Source: Enterococcus pingfangensis (GTDB taxonomy: Bacteria > Bacillota > Bacilli > Lactobacillales > Enterococcaceae). From it: DNA of 64,000 bases. The position numbers and the translations under genes were made by a program. The stretch covers positions 1-64,000 of the forward strand of contig NZ_BJDP01000006.1 in assembly GCF_005405205.1 (NCBI RefSeq). The letters are read 5' to 3'. This document shows, piece after piece, positions 51,244 through 60,525 of this stretch. The stretch's first letter is position 1, and the number at the start of each line of letters is the position of its first letter. The notes beneath the pieces were generated by a model that saw only the letters and a list, made by a program, of their open reading frames with translations, was not told the DNA's origin and made no database searches.

Positions 51244-52174
51244 TATCATTTTATTAGTTGTCGTAATCGTTATCGTTTTATTTATCCTCAGTCAATTGGT
51301 CGTAATTGTCCAACAAGGGGAAGTCAAAGTAGTTGAAAGTTTTGGGAAATATGTGAAGACGCTAGAACCGGGTCTGCATTTTTTGATCCCAATTTTATAC
51401 GTGGTTCGTCGACGGGTTTCTTTGAAACAAACACCAATCCAAATTGAACCGCAAAGTGTGATTACTCGCGACAATGTTATCGTAGAGATTGATGAGGCTA
51501 TCAAGTATCACGTGACAGACGCGCGAGCTTTTGTCTATGATAACGAAGATTCAGTTACCTCTATGATTCAAGATTGCCAGTCTAATTTACGCGGAATCAT
51601 TGGGAAGATGGAATTAAATGAGGTATTGAATGGGACTGAAGAAATCAATTTGAATCTTTATGAAAGTGTCAAAGATATTACTTCTGGTTACGGTCTGTCG
51701 ATTGATCGAATCAATATCGGGGAGATCTCCGTTTCAGATGAGATCGTCAATTCAATGAATAAATTGATCACTGCCAGTCGGGATAAAGAATCATTGATCA
51801 CAATTTCTGAAGGGAAAAAGCAATCAGTGATTTTGGAATCTGAAGCAAAATCATCCGAAATGCAGATCGATGCTGAAGCGCGAGCACGACAAACAAAAAT
51901 CGATGCGGATGCCCGAGCTGAGCGGACTAAAATCGATGCAGCAGCAGAAGCTGAACGGATCGCGAAGATCACAGAAGCTGAGACTGCGCGGATCAAAGAA
52001 ATCAATCAAGCAATCGCTGACAGCAATTTAACGGATGAAATGATTGCTTATCTAGGTATCGAAGCCTTCAAACATGTTGTTGAAAACAATGGCAATACCG
52101 TGATCCTGCCAAGTAATTTAACGGAGCTTGGCAATATTCCGGCAATCAAAGAAATTTGGCAACAAACCAAATAG
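51230..52174 (+). CDS. SPFH/band 7 membrane protein
   Basis: Stomatin-like scaffold of membrane microdomains. Residues 3-24 are one hydrophobic anchor. The band 7 domain covers 25-190 (VKVVESFGKYVKTLEPGLH; RRVSLKQTP). A heptad-rich, Ala/Glu/Arg coiled coil occupies 200-270 with repeated IDADARA-like units, ending in a conserved ILPSNL. 314 residues. TTG start 51230 overlaps the NfeD-like gene, so the two are coupled. Confidence 0.92.
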   Translation: MLIFNIILLVVVIVIVLFILSQLVVIVQQGEVKVVESFGKYVKTLEPGLHFLIPILYVVRRRVSLKQTPIQIEPQSVITRDNVIVEIDEAIKYHVTDARAFVYDNEDSVTSMIQDCQSNLRGIIGKMELNEVLNGTEEINLNLYESVKDITSGYGLSIDRINIGEISVSDEIVNSMNKLITASRDKESLITISEGKKQSVILESEAKSSEMQIDAEARARQTKIDADARAERTKIDAAAEAERIAKITEAETARIKEINQAIADSNLTDEMIAYLGIEAFKHVVENNGNTVILPSNLTELGNIPAIKEIWQQTK

Positions 52175-52326
52175 CAGAGGTGATTTTTCGCTAGTCTGCT
52201 TATCATAATTTTTGTTAGATTAGAACAAAACAAGTATAGTTAGGCGGCATCTTACCAATACAAGAATAAGTTTTCTGATTCGTCAATTGAATGAGAATCG
52301 AGTCATTAAAATCAATTAGGAGTTGA

Positions 52327-53031
52327 ATGGTCATCGCGTCAAAGAAGCAAATCTCTAAAGTAGTTTCAGCAATCGTCGTTGTATTAGCGGGGATCTATGG
52401 TGTTTATTCGCGAGTAGCACCTGAAGAATCAAAGGATATAAAAATCAATGTAAGTCAATTATCAGAAATTCCTGATTACGATGGGGCACAGCAAACGATC
52501 GAGTTGAATCACAATCAGCCGAATTTTTCAAAGGAAGATCTCTCATTGAATGAAGGCACTTGGACGCGTTTTTCTGATTTGGATAAATTAAACCGTGTAG
52601 GGACGGCCAACGCCATGCTAGGGAAAGATTTGATGCCTGAGCAAGAAAGAGAGCGTCTCTACGTAAAACCAACAGGCTGGCATCAAAAGTTTTATCATGA
52701 CGAACCGTTATATAATCGCGCGCATTTGATCGCGCACCAATTTTCAGGTGAGAACAACAATCTGAAAAATTTAATGACCGGAACAGCTTCGCTGAACGAT
52801 CCTGGAATGAACAATCATGAGATCGAGATCGGAAATTACATCCGAAAAACGGATCATCATGTTCGCTATCGCGTGACGCCTTATTTCAAAGGTGAGGAAT
52901 TGGTCGCTCGCGGGGTACAAATGGAAGCTCAAAGTATTGAGGATGATCAGATTTCATTCAACTTGTTCATTTATAATGTTCAAGAAGGTATTGCAATCGA
53001 TTATCAAACGGGTTATTCAAATAAAGAATAA
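52327..53031 (+). CDS. Secreted/anchored DNA/RNA non-specific endonuclease (EndA-like)
   Basis: Residues 9-28 are a hydrophobic export or anchor segment. The beta-beta-alpha-metal nuclease core appears as YNRAHLIAHQFSGENNNLKN, a variant of the DRGH motif (NRAH), followed by TASLNDPGMNNHE with the metal-binding Asn. 234 residues, similar to pneumococcal EndA and streptococcal surface DNases. AGGAG precedes ATG by 5 nt. It may degrade extracellular DNA or support competence; neither can be decided here. Confidence 0.87.
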   Translation: MVIASKKQISKVVSAIVVVLAGIYGVYSRVAPEESKDIKINVSQLSEIPDYDGAQQTIELNHNQPNFSKEDLSLNEGTWTRFSDLDKLNRVGTANAMLGKDLMPEQERERLYVKPTGWHQKFYHDEPLYNRAHLIAHQFSGENNNLKNLMTGTASLNDPGMNNHEIEIGNYIRKTDHHVRYRVTPYFKGEELVARGVQMEAQSIEDDQISFNLFIYNVQEGIAIDYQTGYSNKE

Positions 53032-53037
53032 AAAGAG

Positions 53038-53068
53038 ACTATCCAATTTTTTGATTGGGTAGTTTTTT
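53038..53068 (+). terminator. Terminator of the nuclease gene
   Basis: ACTATCCAAT (53038-53047) pairs with ATTGGGTAGT (53054-53063) with one wobble, followed by seven Ts. Confidence 0.85.
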
Positions 53069-53169
53069 TGTGAAAAAAATAAAGCAAGTTTCTTCAAAGC
53101 AACTATAAGCCTCCATATAAAATACGAGCTAACAGCTCATGGAAAATAGCAAAGTGACTTCCGTACAAA

Positions 53170-53925
53170 GCTATGCCAAAAATCATAACCACCCGTGAAA
53201 ACGGGTGGTTTGCTCTTCGGCTGGAAGCCTCTCTTACCGGCCACGGCCTATAAGGCCCTCTGAAAGCTTCCCACCGCACCACTTCTACTCGCTGATTCTA
53301 AAAGAATCTCACTCTATCTCTTTTTGTTTTTGGCTCCTGTAAACGGATCGACTTCTTCGAACAAAGTAAGCTGATCTGCTGAATAATCTTCTTTTATTTG
53401 TTTACGAATATACTCAGCTATCTTTTCCTTATTTCTTCCAACCGTGTCCACGTAGTATCCTCGACACCAAAATTTCCGGTTCCCATAGCGATATTTCAAC
53501 TCTGCATGACGATCGAATATCATTAAACTACTTTTCCTTTTAAGTAGCCCATAAATTGAGAAACGCTTAATTTTGGTGGAATACTTACAAGCAAATGAAT
53601 ATGATCTGCACAGGCATTTGCCTCGATTATCTCTACTCCTTTTCTTTCACAGAGCGCGCGAATGATTTCGCCTATGCTTTCTCTATATTTCCCATAAATT
53701 ATCTGTCTCCGATATTTTGGCGCAAACACAATGTGATACTTACATCTCCATTTGCTATGTGATAAACTTTCTTTGTCCTTTTCCATAAGGACACCTCCTA
53801 TCTTTGATGGTGATGCGGTCGGGAAACCAACATCAGTTTATCAATTTTGGGAGGTCTTTTTAATACCACGCTGGAAGCTCTTTTGAACCACCAGCAGAGC
53901 AGGTGGTTTTCAAACATACAAAATA
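53170..53925 (-). mobile_element. IS200-group insertion sequence, inactive copy
   Basis: A single Y1-transposase gene, frameshifted, flanked by subterminal hairpins instead of inverted repeats. The left one is AACCACCCGT/ACGGGTGGTT (53189-53212). The right one is AACCACC/GGTGGTT (53887-53909). Boundaries are approximate because IS200 ends leave no target duplication. Confidence 0.65.
53314..53786 (-). pseudogene. tnpA: IS200-type transposase TnpA, frameshifted
   Basis: Y1 HUH transposase. The first part (53786-53523, 87 residues) has WRCKYHIVFAPKYRR and the HUH motif CADHIHLLVSIPP, ending at GYLKGK followed by VV-stop. The second part (from 53523) continues with MIFDRHAELKYRYGNRKFW and the catalytic-Tyr region GYYVDTVGRN. 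Intact relatives read KGKSSLMIFDRHA; adding one A to the four-A run just before 53535 restores this. So a one-base deletion broke the gene. ATG 53786 has GGAGGTG upstream. Full length would be about 157 residues. Confidence 0.85.
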
Positions 53926-53927
53926 AA

Positions 53928-53951
53928 AAACCGAGGAGATCTCCTCGGTTT
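53928..53951 (-). terminator. Terminator of clpP
   Basis: Perfect 12-bp palindromic stem AAACCGAGGAGA/TCTCCTCGGTTT, with A/T flanks, 19 bp beyond the clpP stop. Confidence 0.75.
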
Positions 53952-53969
53952 CTAACGTACTTTAGCGCA

Positions 53970-54563
53970 TTAGTTTAATGAGCTGCTGTTTTCCATAACT
54001 TCATCGATCAAGCCGTAAGCTTTCGCTTCTTCGGCAGACATGAAGTTGTCACGATCTGTGTCGCGTTCGATGACTTCGATTGGTTGGCCAGTACGTTCAG
54101 ATAAAATGTTGTTTAAACGTTCACGCGTCTTTAAGATATGACGTGCAGCGATTTCGATTTCAGTCGCTTGACCTTGGGCACCGCCAAGTGGTTGGTGGAT
54201 CATGATTTCAGCATTTGGTAATGCGAAACGTTTTCCTTTAGCACCAGCCGTTAGTAAGAAGCTGCCCATTGAAGCTGCCATACCAAGTACGATAGTTTGC
54301 ACGTCAGCTTTAACAAAATTCATTGTATCAAAAATCGCTAAACCAGCAGATACGCTTCCTCCTGGGGAATTGATGTAAAGATAAATATCTTTTTCAGAAT
54401 CTTGGGCATCCAAGAAAAGTAATTGGGCGATGATGGTGTTCGCCATATCGTCGTTTACTTCACCGCTAAGCATGATGATGCGGTCTTTTAATAAACGAGA
54501 GTAAATGTCGTAAGCACGTTCGCCACGAGATGATTGTTCAATGACTGTAGGAACTAAATTCAT
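53970..54563 (-). CDS. clpP: ATP-dependent Clp protease proteolytic subunit
   Basis: Serine peptidase of the ClpCP/ClpXP/ClpEP machines. The catalytic triad is Ser98 (GMAASMGSF), His123 (MIHQPLGG) and Asp172 (RDTDRDNF). 197 residues, standard. AGGAGG lies 7-8 nt before ATG. A CtsR-type box overlaps the promoter, indicating heat-shock control. Confidence 0.97.
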   Translation of the reverse strand: MNLVPTVIEQSSRGERAYDIYSRLLKDRIIMLSGEVNDDMANTIIAQLLFLDAQDSEKDIYLYINSPGGSVSAGLAIFDTMNFVKADVQTIVLGMAASMGSFLLTAGAKGKRFALPNAEIMIHQPLGGAQGQATEIEIAARHILKTRERLNNILSERTGQPIEVIERDTDRDNFMSAEEAKAYGLIDEVMENSSSLN

Positions 54564-54637
54564 AGTGAATCCTCCTTAAAATATTGTTCGTAGATTAGTT
54601 TAGCACAAACAAGGTTAGATTGCTAAAACTTAAAAAA

Positions 54638-54667
54638 AGTATACAACGTTGGTCAGTTTTGGTCAAA
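54638..54667 (-). promoter_or_regulatory. clpP promoter with CtsR operator
   Basis: On the minus strand TTGACC (54666-54661) and TATACT (54643-54638) are 17 bp apart. On the plus strand GGTCAGT-TTT-GGTCAAA (54651-54667) matches the CtsR heptad direct repeat (GGTCAAA-NNN-GGTCAAA) with two differences in the first unit. It covers the -35 and half the spacer. Confidence 0.8.
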
Positions 54668-54871
54668 TAGAAGGCTCCACTTTTTTTCCAGGAGTCAACT
54701 ATCATAAAAATGTGAAAATATGGTACTATTAATAACGATAAGAACAAGTTGACATTCCCGTTTTTGAGCAGGATCAAGAGTTGATGTTTGAATGGATAAT
54801 TGATCTGTCTAAAAAATGGGTTTTATTTTTTGCAAAAGTAATTTTATCATTATAAAGTAGGAGGAACAAAC

Positions 54872-55387
54872 GTGGAAATTGCATTTATTGGACTGATTGG
54901 CGTATTGATTGGAGCGGGAGTGACGGGAATCGCGGCTTTTGCTGTGATCAAGCACATTGATTCGCACCGTTATCGTGAAAGAGAATTAGAACATCAGGTG
55001 AAAGAGATCGAAACGATCAATCTTTTGAATAAAAAAATCAATGAGATCCTGTCCAAACGCAACGTCTTGATGCAAGACTATGTGGCGTTCAATTCATTTG
55101 ATGATTGTTATATCACGATTGATGATTTTATTTATTTGAATTCATTCACGGCGCAAAATAGTTTTTATTTGCCCAATTATTTGATCGAGGAATTTTTCAA
55201 AAACATTTCCCATCGAAAAGTTATTTTATCACCTGAAGAAACGGTGAAGATCGGCGGTTTTACTTATAAAGGCGGCCGGATCGTAATGGAAACTTTTTCT
55301 GAACAACTGTTAGAGATTTTAAATGAAAAAAGACAACAACTGTCTCGTTCGACGAAACAACCGTTGCGCTATTTCAATGTTCAATAA
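54872..55387 (+). CDS. Hypothetical single-span membrane protein
   Basis: 171 residues with one N-terminal hydrophobic segment (4-26), then a charged helical stretch likely to be a coiled coil (31-65, HRYRERELEHQVKEIETIN) and a mixed alpha/beta C-terminal part. No family recognised. Start is GTG 54872 with AGGAGG upstream. It stands alone between clpP (divergent) and the phosphodiesterase gene, about 70 nt ahead of the latter. I infer a cytoplasmic domain tethered to the membrane. Confidence 0.72.
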   Translation: MEIAFIGLIGVLIGAGVTGIAAFAVIKHIDSHRYRERELEHQVKEIETINLLNKKINEILSKRNVLMQDYVAFNSFDDCYITIDDFIYLNSFTAQNSFYLPNYLIEEFFKNISHRKVILSPEETVKIGGFTYKGGRIVMETFSEQLLEILNEKRQQLSRSTKQPLRYFNVQ

Positions 55388-55456
55388 TGTTTAGTGAAAA
55401 AAATTAAAATAGATTATGCAACTAATAATCTATGATTACAGACGAGGTGAGAATAG

Positions 55457-56191
55457 ATGACAGTAATTATTGCTCATCGCGGGAGTGCTGGGACTCACCC
55501 AGAAAATACATTGCCTGCGTTTATGGAAGCGGTACGTTCAGGAGCAGACGGGATTGAGTTAGATGTCCATCTGACGGCTGATCAGCAGCTAGTCGTCATC
55601 CATGATGAAAGTGTCGATCGCACAACGGATGGCACCGGCTTGATTCATGAATTGACATTAGAAGAGATCAAAGAACTTGACGCCGGCAGCTGGTTTGATA
55701 AAAAATATCAAGCGACAAAAATCTCAACGTTGCAAGAGGTTTTGAATCTATTGTTGCAGATGCGCTTTAGAGGTTTTTTGTGTATTGAGCTCAAGACGAA
55801 TAAGTTTCATTATCCTGGAATAGAGAAAAAAATTTCAACGGTCATGACGAGCAAGAAATGGCCGTTTGATTATTGGTACGCAAGTTTTAATCTTGATTCG
55901 CTGCGAATCATGCACGAGTACGAACCGGAGATTCAATATAACTTGCTTCAAAAAAATGATTTAGAAAAATACAAACAAGTTTTAGCGGCAGATTTTATTG
56001 AAGGATTGCATCCAAGTTATGATTGGATTAAACAGCATCCTGAGATCGTTAAAAATTTTCCCAAGGCAATTCGTCCTTGGACACCGAATTTATATGAAAC
56101 GATGATGACTTGTTTTGAAAATAATTTTGCTGGAATAATCACCGATTTTCCGGAAAAAGCAATCCGCATGAGAAGCAGGTACAATCAATGA
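55457..56191 (+). CDS. Glycerophosphodiester phosphodiesterase
   Basis: Hydrolyses glycerophosphodiesters to glycerol-3-phosphate and an alcohol; cytosolic, with no signal peptide. IIAHRGSAGTHPENT at the N-terminus carries the catalytic His and the HRG-x-ENT motif. GIELDVHLTADQQLVVIHDES is typical, with the metal-binding Glu/Asp and second His. 244 residues, the short GlpQ/UgpQ form. Its stop overlaps the miaA start by 4 nt, so the two are coupled. Confidence 0.93.
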   Translation: MTVIIAHRGSAGTHPENTLPAFMEAVRSGADGIELDVHLTADQQLVVIHDESVDRTTDGTGLIHELTLEEIKELDAGSWFDKKYQATKISTLQEVLNLLLQMRFRGFLCIELKTNKFHYPGIEKKISTVMTSKKWPFDYWYASFNLDSLRIMHEYEPEIQYNLLQKNDLEKYKQVLAADFIEGLHPSYDWIKQHPEIVKNFPKAIRPWTPNLYETMMTCFENNFAGIITDFPEKAIRMRSRYNQ

Positions 56192-57102
56192 AAGTGATCG
56201 CAATTGTAGGGCCGACTGCGGTTGGCAAAACGAGTTTAAGTATTGAGTTAGCCAAACGTTTCAATGGGGAAATCATCAGCGGTGATTCGATGCAAGTCTA
56301 TCGTGGGCTGGATATTGGTACAGCCAAGGTGACAAGTGAGGAAATGGAAGGGATCCCCCATCATTTGATCAACGTACGGAATGAGGATGAAAGTTATTCA
56401 GCGGCTGATTTTCAAACAGCGGCTAGACAGGCAATCCAAGAGATCACTCAGCGAGGAAAACTACCGATTGTCGTTGGCGGTACTGGTCTCTATGTCCAGT
56501 CTTTGTTATGGGATTATAAGCTAGGCAGTGAAGGGGAACCAGAAGACGATTCGTTGCGAAAAAAATACGAAGCTTTTGCGGAAAAAAATGGTAATCAAGC
56601 GTTGTGGGAAAAATTACGCACAACCGATCCTTTAGCAGCAGAAAAAATCCATTATAATAATCGCAAAAAAATGATTCGAGCTTTAGAAGTTTTTCAACTG
56701 ACCGGTCATTCGATCTTAGAACCAAAAGAACAGCCTAAAAAGCTTTATGATAGTTTTTTGATTGGACTCAATACAGAACGAGCTGTTTTGTATCAGCGGA
56801 TTAATCAGCGGGTGGATCTCATGGTCCAACAAGGACTGTTGAAAGAAGCTGAAAAATTGGCGAAAACACCCGATGTTCAGGCGGCCCAAGGAATTGGCTA
56901 CAAAGAGTTGTTTCCTTATTTCTCAGGAGATTCCTCGTTAGCGGCGGCGTTAGAGGAAGTAAAGCTGCATTCACGACGCTATGCCAAACGTCAATTGACG
57001 TGGTTTCGCAATCGGATGTCCGTTCATTGGTATGATTTGGTCCAACAGCCTGAAGAGATTTTGGAAATTGAAGCGGCAGTTACTGAATGGTTGAACACGT
57101 AA
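56188..57102 (+). CDS. miaA: tRNA dimethylallyltransferase
   Basis: Transfers dimethylallyl to A37 of tRNAs reading UNN codons. Its substrate comes from the mevalonate pathway encoded at 2908-6795. P-loop GPTAVGKTSLS (residues 8-18), SGDSMQVYRGLDIGTAK and PIVVGGTGLYVQ are family signatures; RRYAKRQLTWFRN is the C-terminal tRNA-binding helix. 304 residues. ATG overlaps the upstream stop. Confidence 0.96.
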   Translation: MKVIAIVGPTAVGKTSLSIELAKRFNGEIISGDSMQVYRGLDIGTAKVTSEEMEGIPHHLINVRNEDESYSAADFQTAARQAIQEITQRGKLPIVVGGTGLYVQSLLWDYKLGSEGEPEDDSLRKKYEAFAEKNGNQALWEKLRTTDPLAAEKIHYNNRKKMIRALEVFQLTGHSILEPKEQPKKLYDSFLIGLNTERAVLYQRINQRVDLMVQQGLLKEAEKLAKTPDVQAAQGIGYKELFPYFSGDSSLAAALEEVKLHSRRYAKRQLTWFRNRMSVHWYDLVQQPEEILEIEAAVTEWLNT

Positions 57103-57218
57103 GCAAATTTTTGATCGAACGAGCAGCATTTTTAGTAAGTATTAGACGACGTAACAATCAAAATTTTTATTGTTTATTGTACAAGGAATCTATTAATAAA
57201 ATTTAGGGGGAAAACAGA

Positions 57219-58463
57219 TTGTCAGAAAGAGTCATTTTAGTCGGCGTCGAAACAGACGAAAATAATTACAATTATTTAGAATCGATGCATGAGTTGGCTG
57301 GACTAACCAAGACGGCTCATGGCGAGATAGTTTTTTCATTAACGCAAAAGCGTCCCAAAGTTGATCGGCAGACGATCATCGGAAAAGGAAAATTAGAAGA
57401 GCTGGCACAATTAGTCGATGCACATGAAGCGGAGCTTGTGATCTTTAACCACGCATTGACTCCGAGACAAAGTCAAACGATTGAGGCGCAAGTGGGTGTT
57501 CCAGTCATAGATCGGATTCAATTGATTTTAGATATCTTCGCTTCGCGTGCCCGTTCTAAAGAAGGCAAACTGCAAGTTGAGTTAGCGCAATTGGATTATT
57601 TATTGCCGCGTCTAGTCGGGCAAGGTCAAAGTTTATCTCGTCTGGGTGGGGGGATCGGTACACGTGGACCAGGTGAAACAAAATTAGAAACGGACCGTCG
57701 CCATATTCGCCAACGAATCTCTGCTATCAAAAAAGAGGTAAAAGAAGTGGAAGCTCATCGTGAGCGGAGTCGTCAAAAAAGACAACAGTCCAGCATTTTT
57801 CAAATGGGATTGATTGGATACACTAACGCAGGCAAGTCGACTATTTTAAATTTGTTGACTAATGCGGATACGTATTCTGAAGATCAATTATTTGCCACTT
57901 TAGATCCATTGACCAAACGCTGGCATTTGCCGCAAGGAATGGAGACAACGATCACTGATACAGTAGGTTTCATCCAAGATTTGCCGACGCAATTAGTCGA
58001 TGCCTTTCAATCAACGCTAGAAGAAAGCAGAGGCATGGATCTGTTGCTGCATGTCGTTGATGCTAGTGCGGAAGACCGGCAGCAACAAGAAAAGACCGTG
58101 ATCGACTTATTGAAAGAACTCAAGATGGACGATATTCCAATGTTGACGATCTACAACAAAGCGGATCGGATCGATGAATTTTCTTTTACACCGACACTAT
58201 TTCCTAATATCTTGATCTCAGCCAAAACAATCAAAGGAAAAGAACTTTTAGCTGATGGAATCAAACGAGAAGTTATGAATTTGCTGGAACCGTATTTGTT
58301 GACTTTAGGTGCCGATGAAGGACGGGCATTAAGTGAACTGAAACGAGAAACACTTGTTTTAAGCGAGACGTTTGATGAAGAGAAAGAACAATATATCGTT
58401 CGTGGATTCGCGAAGAAAAAATCGCTTTGGATCCGAAGAATGGAAGATGAGTTGGATAACTAA
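57219..58463 (+). CDS. hflX: Ribosome-associated GTPase HflX
   Basis: Splits stalled ribosomes. N-terminal HflX domain (1-200) with RLGGGIGTRGPGETKLETDR (glycine-rich motif and linker). G domain from about 200: G1 GYTNAGKST, G3 DTVGFIQDLP, G4 NKAD. A short C-terminal domain follows. 414 residues. TTG start 57219 with AGGGGG 9 nt upstream. Commonly next to miaA in Firmicutes. Confidence 0.95.
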   Translation: MSERVILVGVETDENNYNYLESMHELAGLTKTAHGEIVFSLTQKRPKVDRQTIIGKGKLEELAQLVDAHEAELVIFNHALTPRQSQTIEAQVGVPVIDRIQLILDIFASRARSKEGKLQVELAQLDYLLPRLVGQGQSLSRLGGGIGTRGPGETKLETDRRHIRQRISAIKKEVKEVEAHRERSRQKRQQSSIFQMGLIGYTNAGKSTILNLLTNADTYSEDQLFATLDPLTKRWHLPQGMETTITDTVGFIQDLPTQLVDAFQSTLEESRGMDLLLHVVDASAEDRQQQEKTVIDLLKELKMDDIPMLTIYNKADRIDEFSFTPTLFPNILISAKTIKGKELLADGIKREVMNLLEPYLLTLGADEGRALSELKRETLVLSETFDEEKEQYIVRGFAKKKSLWIRRMEDELDN

Positions 58464-58494
58464 GTCAGTGCTAAAGTTTAGAATGAACAAATAA

Positions 58495-58526
58495 AAATTT
58501 CGCAATCTTTTTTGATTGCGGAATTT
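58495..58526 (+). terminator. Terminator of hflX
   Basis: AAATTT-CGCAATC pairs with GATTGCG-GAATTT around TTTTTT, then a T run. Confidence 0.8.
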
Positions 58527-58670
58527 TTTTGTTCATTTTTATTTAGCAACTTTGCTAATTTTAAATAAAAAGTTCACTCGTCGATTTTTTTAGCTAGAAT
58601 AGGAAATTTTTTTACGATAAAATACTGATTTCAGCGGTCTTTTCTAAAAAACGAACATTCATAAAATCAA

Positions 58671-58723
58671 TGTAAGAAAATGTAACATTAACACTTGACG
58701 ATTGGTCTATTGGGTGGTATCCT
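58671..58723 (+). promoter_or_regulatory. glnRA promoter with GlnR/TnrA box
   Basis: TGTAAGAAAATGTAACA (58671-58687) is an exact fit to TGTNA-N7-TNACA. It lies just upstream of TTGACG (58695-58700) and TATCCT (58718-58723), spaced 17 bp. This is the usual autoregulated glnRA control region. Confidence 0.88.
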
Positions 58724-58756
58724 TTTTTCAACATCAAAAAACAAGGAGGAGCTGTT

Positions 58757-59137
58757 ATGCGGGAAAAAGAATTGCGTCGTTCACTTGCCGTTTTTCCAAT
58801 TGGTACGGTTATGAAATTAACAGATTTGACTGCAAGACAGATTCGGTACTATGAGGAGCAAGAATTGATCCACCCGGAACGAAGTGAGGGTAACCGTAGG
58901 ATGTATTCTCTAAACGACATTGATGTGTTATTAGAAATCAAAGATTATTTATCCGATGGACTCAACATGGCAGGAATCAAACGGGTCTATCAGATGCGTC
59001 AAGAAGAAGTCAAAGCTGCCAAAGAAAAGCCGCCGTTGACTGATAAAGATGTCCGCCGTATTTTTTATGACGAGATGTTGACTCAAGGCGGCTTACAACA
59101 ACAAAATCCATATCAATCACAAGGGCCAAAGTTGTAG
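58757..59137 (+). CDS. glnR: Nitrogen regulator GlnR (MerR family)
   Basis: MerR-type repressor of glnRA that acts when glutamine is abundant, with feedback-inhibited glutamine synthetase as co-regulator. Winged helix in residues 17-85 (VMKLTDLTARQIRYYEEQELI). The C-terminal tail interacts with glutamine synthetase in B. subtilis. 126 residues. AAGGAGGAG before ATG. The GlnR box upstream fits autoregulation, and glnA follows after 47 bp. Confidence 0.95.
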   Translation: MREKELRRSLAVFPIGTVMKLTDLTARQIRYYEEQELIHPERSEGNRRMYSLNDIDVLLEIKDYLSDGLNMAGIKRVYQMRQEEVKAAKEKPPLTDKDVRRIFYDEMLTQGGLQQQNPYQSQGPKL

Positions 59138-59184
59138 TGATTATAGGAAATAAAAAATGAAGTGCGAGGAAGGGATTAGTTATT

Positions 59185-60525
59185 ATGCCGAAAAGAGATC
59201 TAAGTAAAGAGGATATCAAACGAATTGTCGAGGAAGAGAATGTCCGTTTCTTACGTCTGATGTTTACAGATATTTTGGGAACTATCAAAAATGTTGAAGT
59301 ACCCGTTAGTCAAATGGAAAAAGTGCTGGATGATAAAATGATGTTCGACGGTTCATCAATCGAAGGATTTGTTCGAATCGAAGAAAGCGATATGTACTTG
59401 TATCCAGACTTGTCTACTTGGATGATTTTTCCATGGGAAAATGATCACGGAAAGGTTGGACGTTTGATTTGTGATATTTATGGACCAGATGGCAAACCAT
59501 TTGCAGGAGATCCTCGCGGAAACTTGAAACGTGTGCTAAAAGGAATGGATGAATTTGGCTTCACTTCATTTAATTTAGGACCTGAACCAGAATTTTTCTT
59601 ATTCAAATTAGATGAAAATGGCGATCCAACCTTAGATTTGAACGACAAAGGCGGCTACTTCGATTTCGCTCCAACTGACTTAGGTGAAAATTGTCGTCGT
59701 GATATCGTGTTAGAACTTGAAAGTTTAGGCTTTGAAGTAGAAGCTTCGCACCACGAAGTTGCACCAGGACAACACGAGATCGACTTCAAGTATGCAGATG
59801 TAGTTGAAGCTTGCGACAACATTCAAACTTTCAAATTAGTTGTTAAAACAATTGCACGCAAACACGGTCTTCACGCAACCTTTATGCCAAAACCACTTTA
59901 TGGGATCAACGGTTCTGGTATGCATTGCAACATGTCATTATTCAATGATGAAGGCAATGTTTTCTATGATGAAGATGGTCCAATGAAGTTGAGCAAAACA
60001 GCGTATCAATTTTTAGCAGGTCTCTTGAAACACGCACGCGCATACACGGCAGTATGCAACCCAATCGTAAACTCTTATAAACGTTTAGTTCCTGGCTTTG
60101 AAGCACCAGTTTATGTTGCTTGGAGCGGACACAACCGTTCACCATTGATTCGTGTCCCTGAATCACGCGGTCTATCAACCCGTCTAGAATTACGTTCAGT
60201 CGATCCAGCGGCTAATCCATACTTAACGATGGCTGTATTATTAGAAGCCGGTTTAGATGGTATCCGGAATGAATTGACACCGCCAGAAGCAGTTGATCGT
60301 AATATTTACGTGATGACTGAAGAAGAACGTAAAGAAGCTGAAATTTATGATTTGCCTTCAACGATTCACAATGCGATCAAAGCATTGCGCAAAGACCAAA
60401 CGATGGTCGATGCGTTAGGTGATCATATCTATACAAACTTCAGCGAAGCAAAACGGATGGAATGGGCTGCTTTCCGCCAAACTGTTTCAGAGTGGGAACG
60501 TGATCAATATTTAGAGCTCTATTAA
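59185..60525 (+). CDS. glnA: Glutamine synthetase type I
   Basis: ATP-dependent amidation of glutamate. 446 residues, the GSI-alpha size lacking the adenylylation insert of enterobacterial enzymes. [16 protein letters not shown] at 50-65, [27 protein letters not shown] (metal Glu/His) and NRSPLIRVP (ATP/glutamate site) are present. AAGGGA before ATG. Strong codon bias. Ends at a terminator. Confidence 0.97.
   Translation: MPKRDLSKEDIKRIVEEENVRFLRLMFTDILGTIKNVEVPVSQMEKVLDDKMMFDGSSIEGFVRIEESDMYLYPDLSTWMIFPWENDHGKVGRLICDIYGPDGKPFAGDPRGNLKRVLKGMDEFGFTSFNLGPEPEFFLFKLDENGDPTLDLNDKGGYFDFAPTDLGENCRRDIVLELESLGFEVEASHHEVAPGQHEIDFKYADVVEACDNIQTFKLVVKTIARKHGLHATFMPKPLYGINGSGMHCNMSLFNDEGNVFYDEDGPMKLSKTAYQFLAGLLKHARAYTAVCNPIVNSYKRLVPGFEAPVYVAWSGHNRSPLIRVPESRGLSTRLELRSVDPAANPYLTMAVLLEAGLDGIRNELTPPEAVDRNIYVMTEEERKEAEIYDLPSTIHNAIKALRKDQTMVDALGDHIYTNFSEAKRMEWAAFRQTVSEWERDQYLELY

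Noticed and set aside
53314-53786. Two separate small genes on the minus strand
   Set aside because: Together they make one contiguous IS200 transposase with the expected motif order; a single-base frameshift explains the split.
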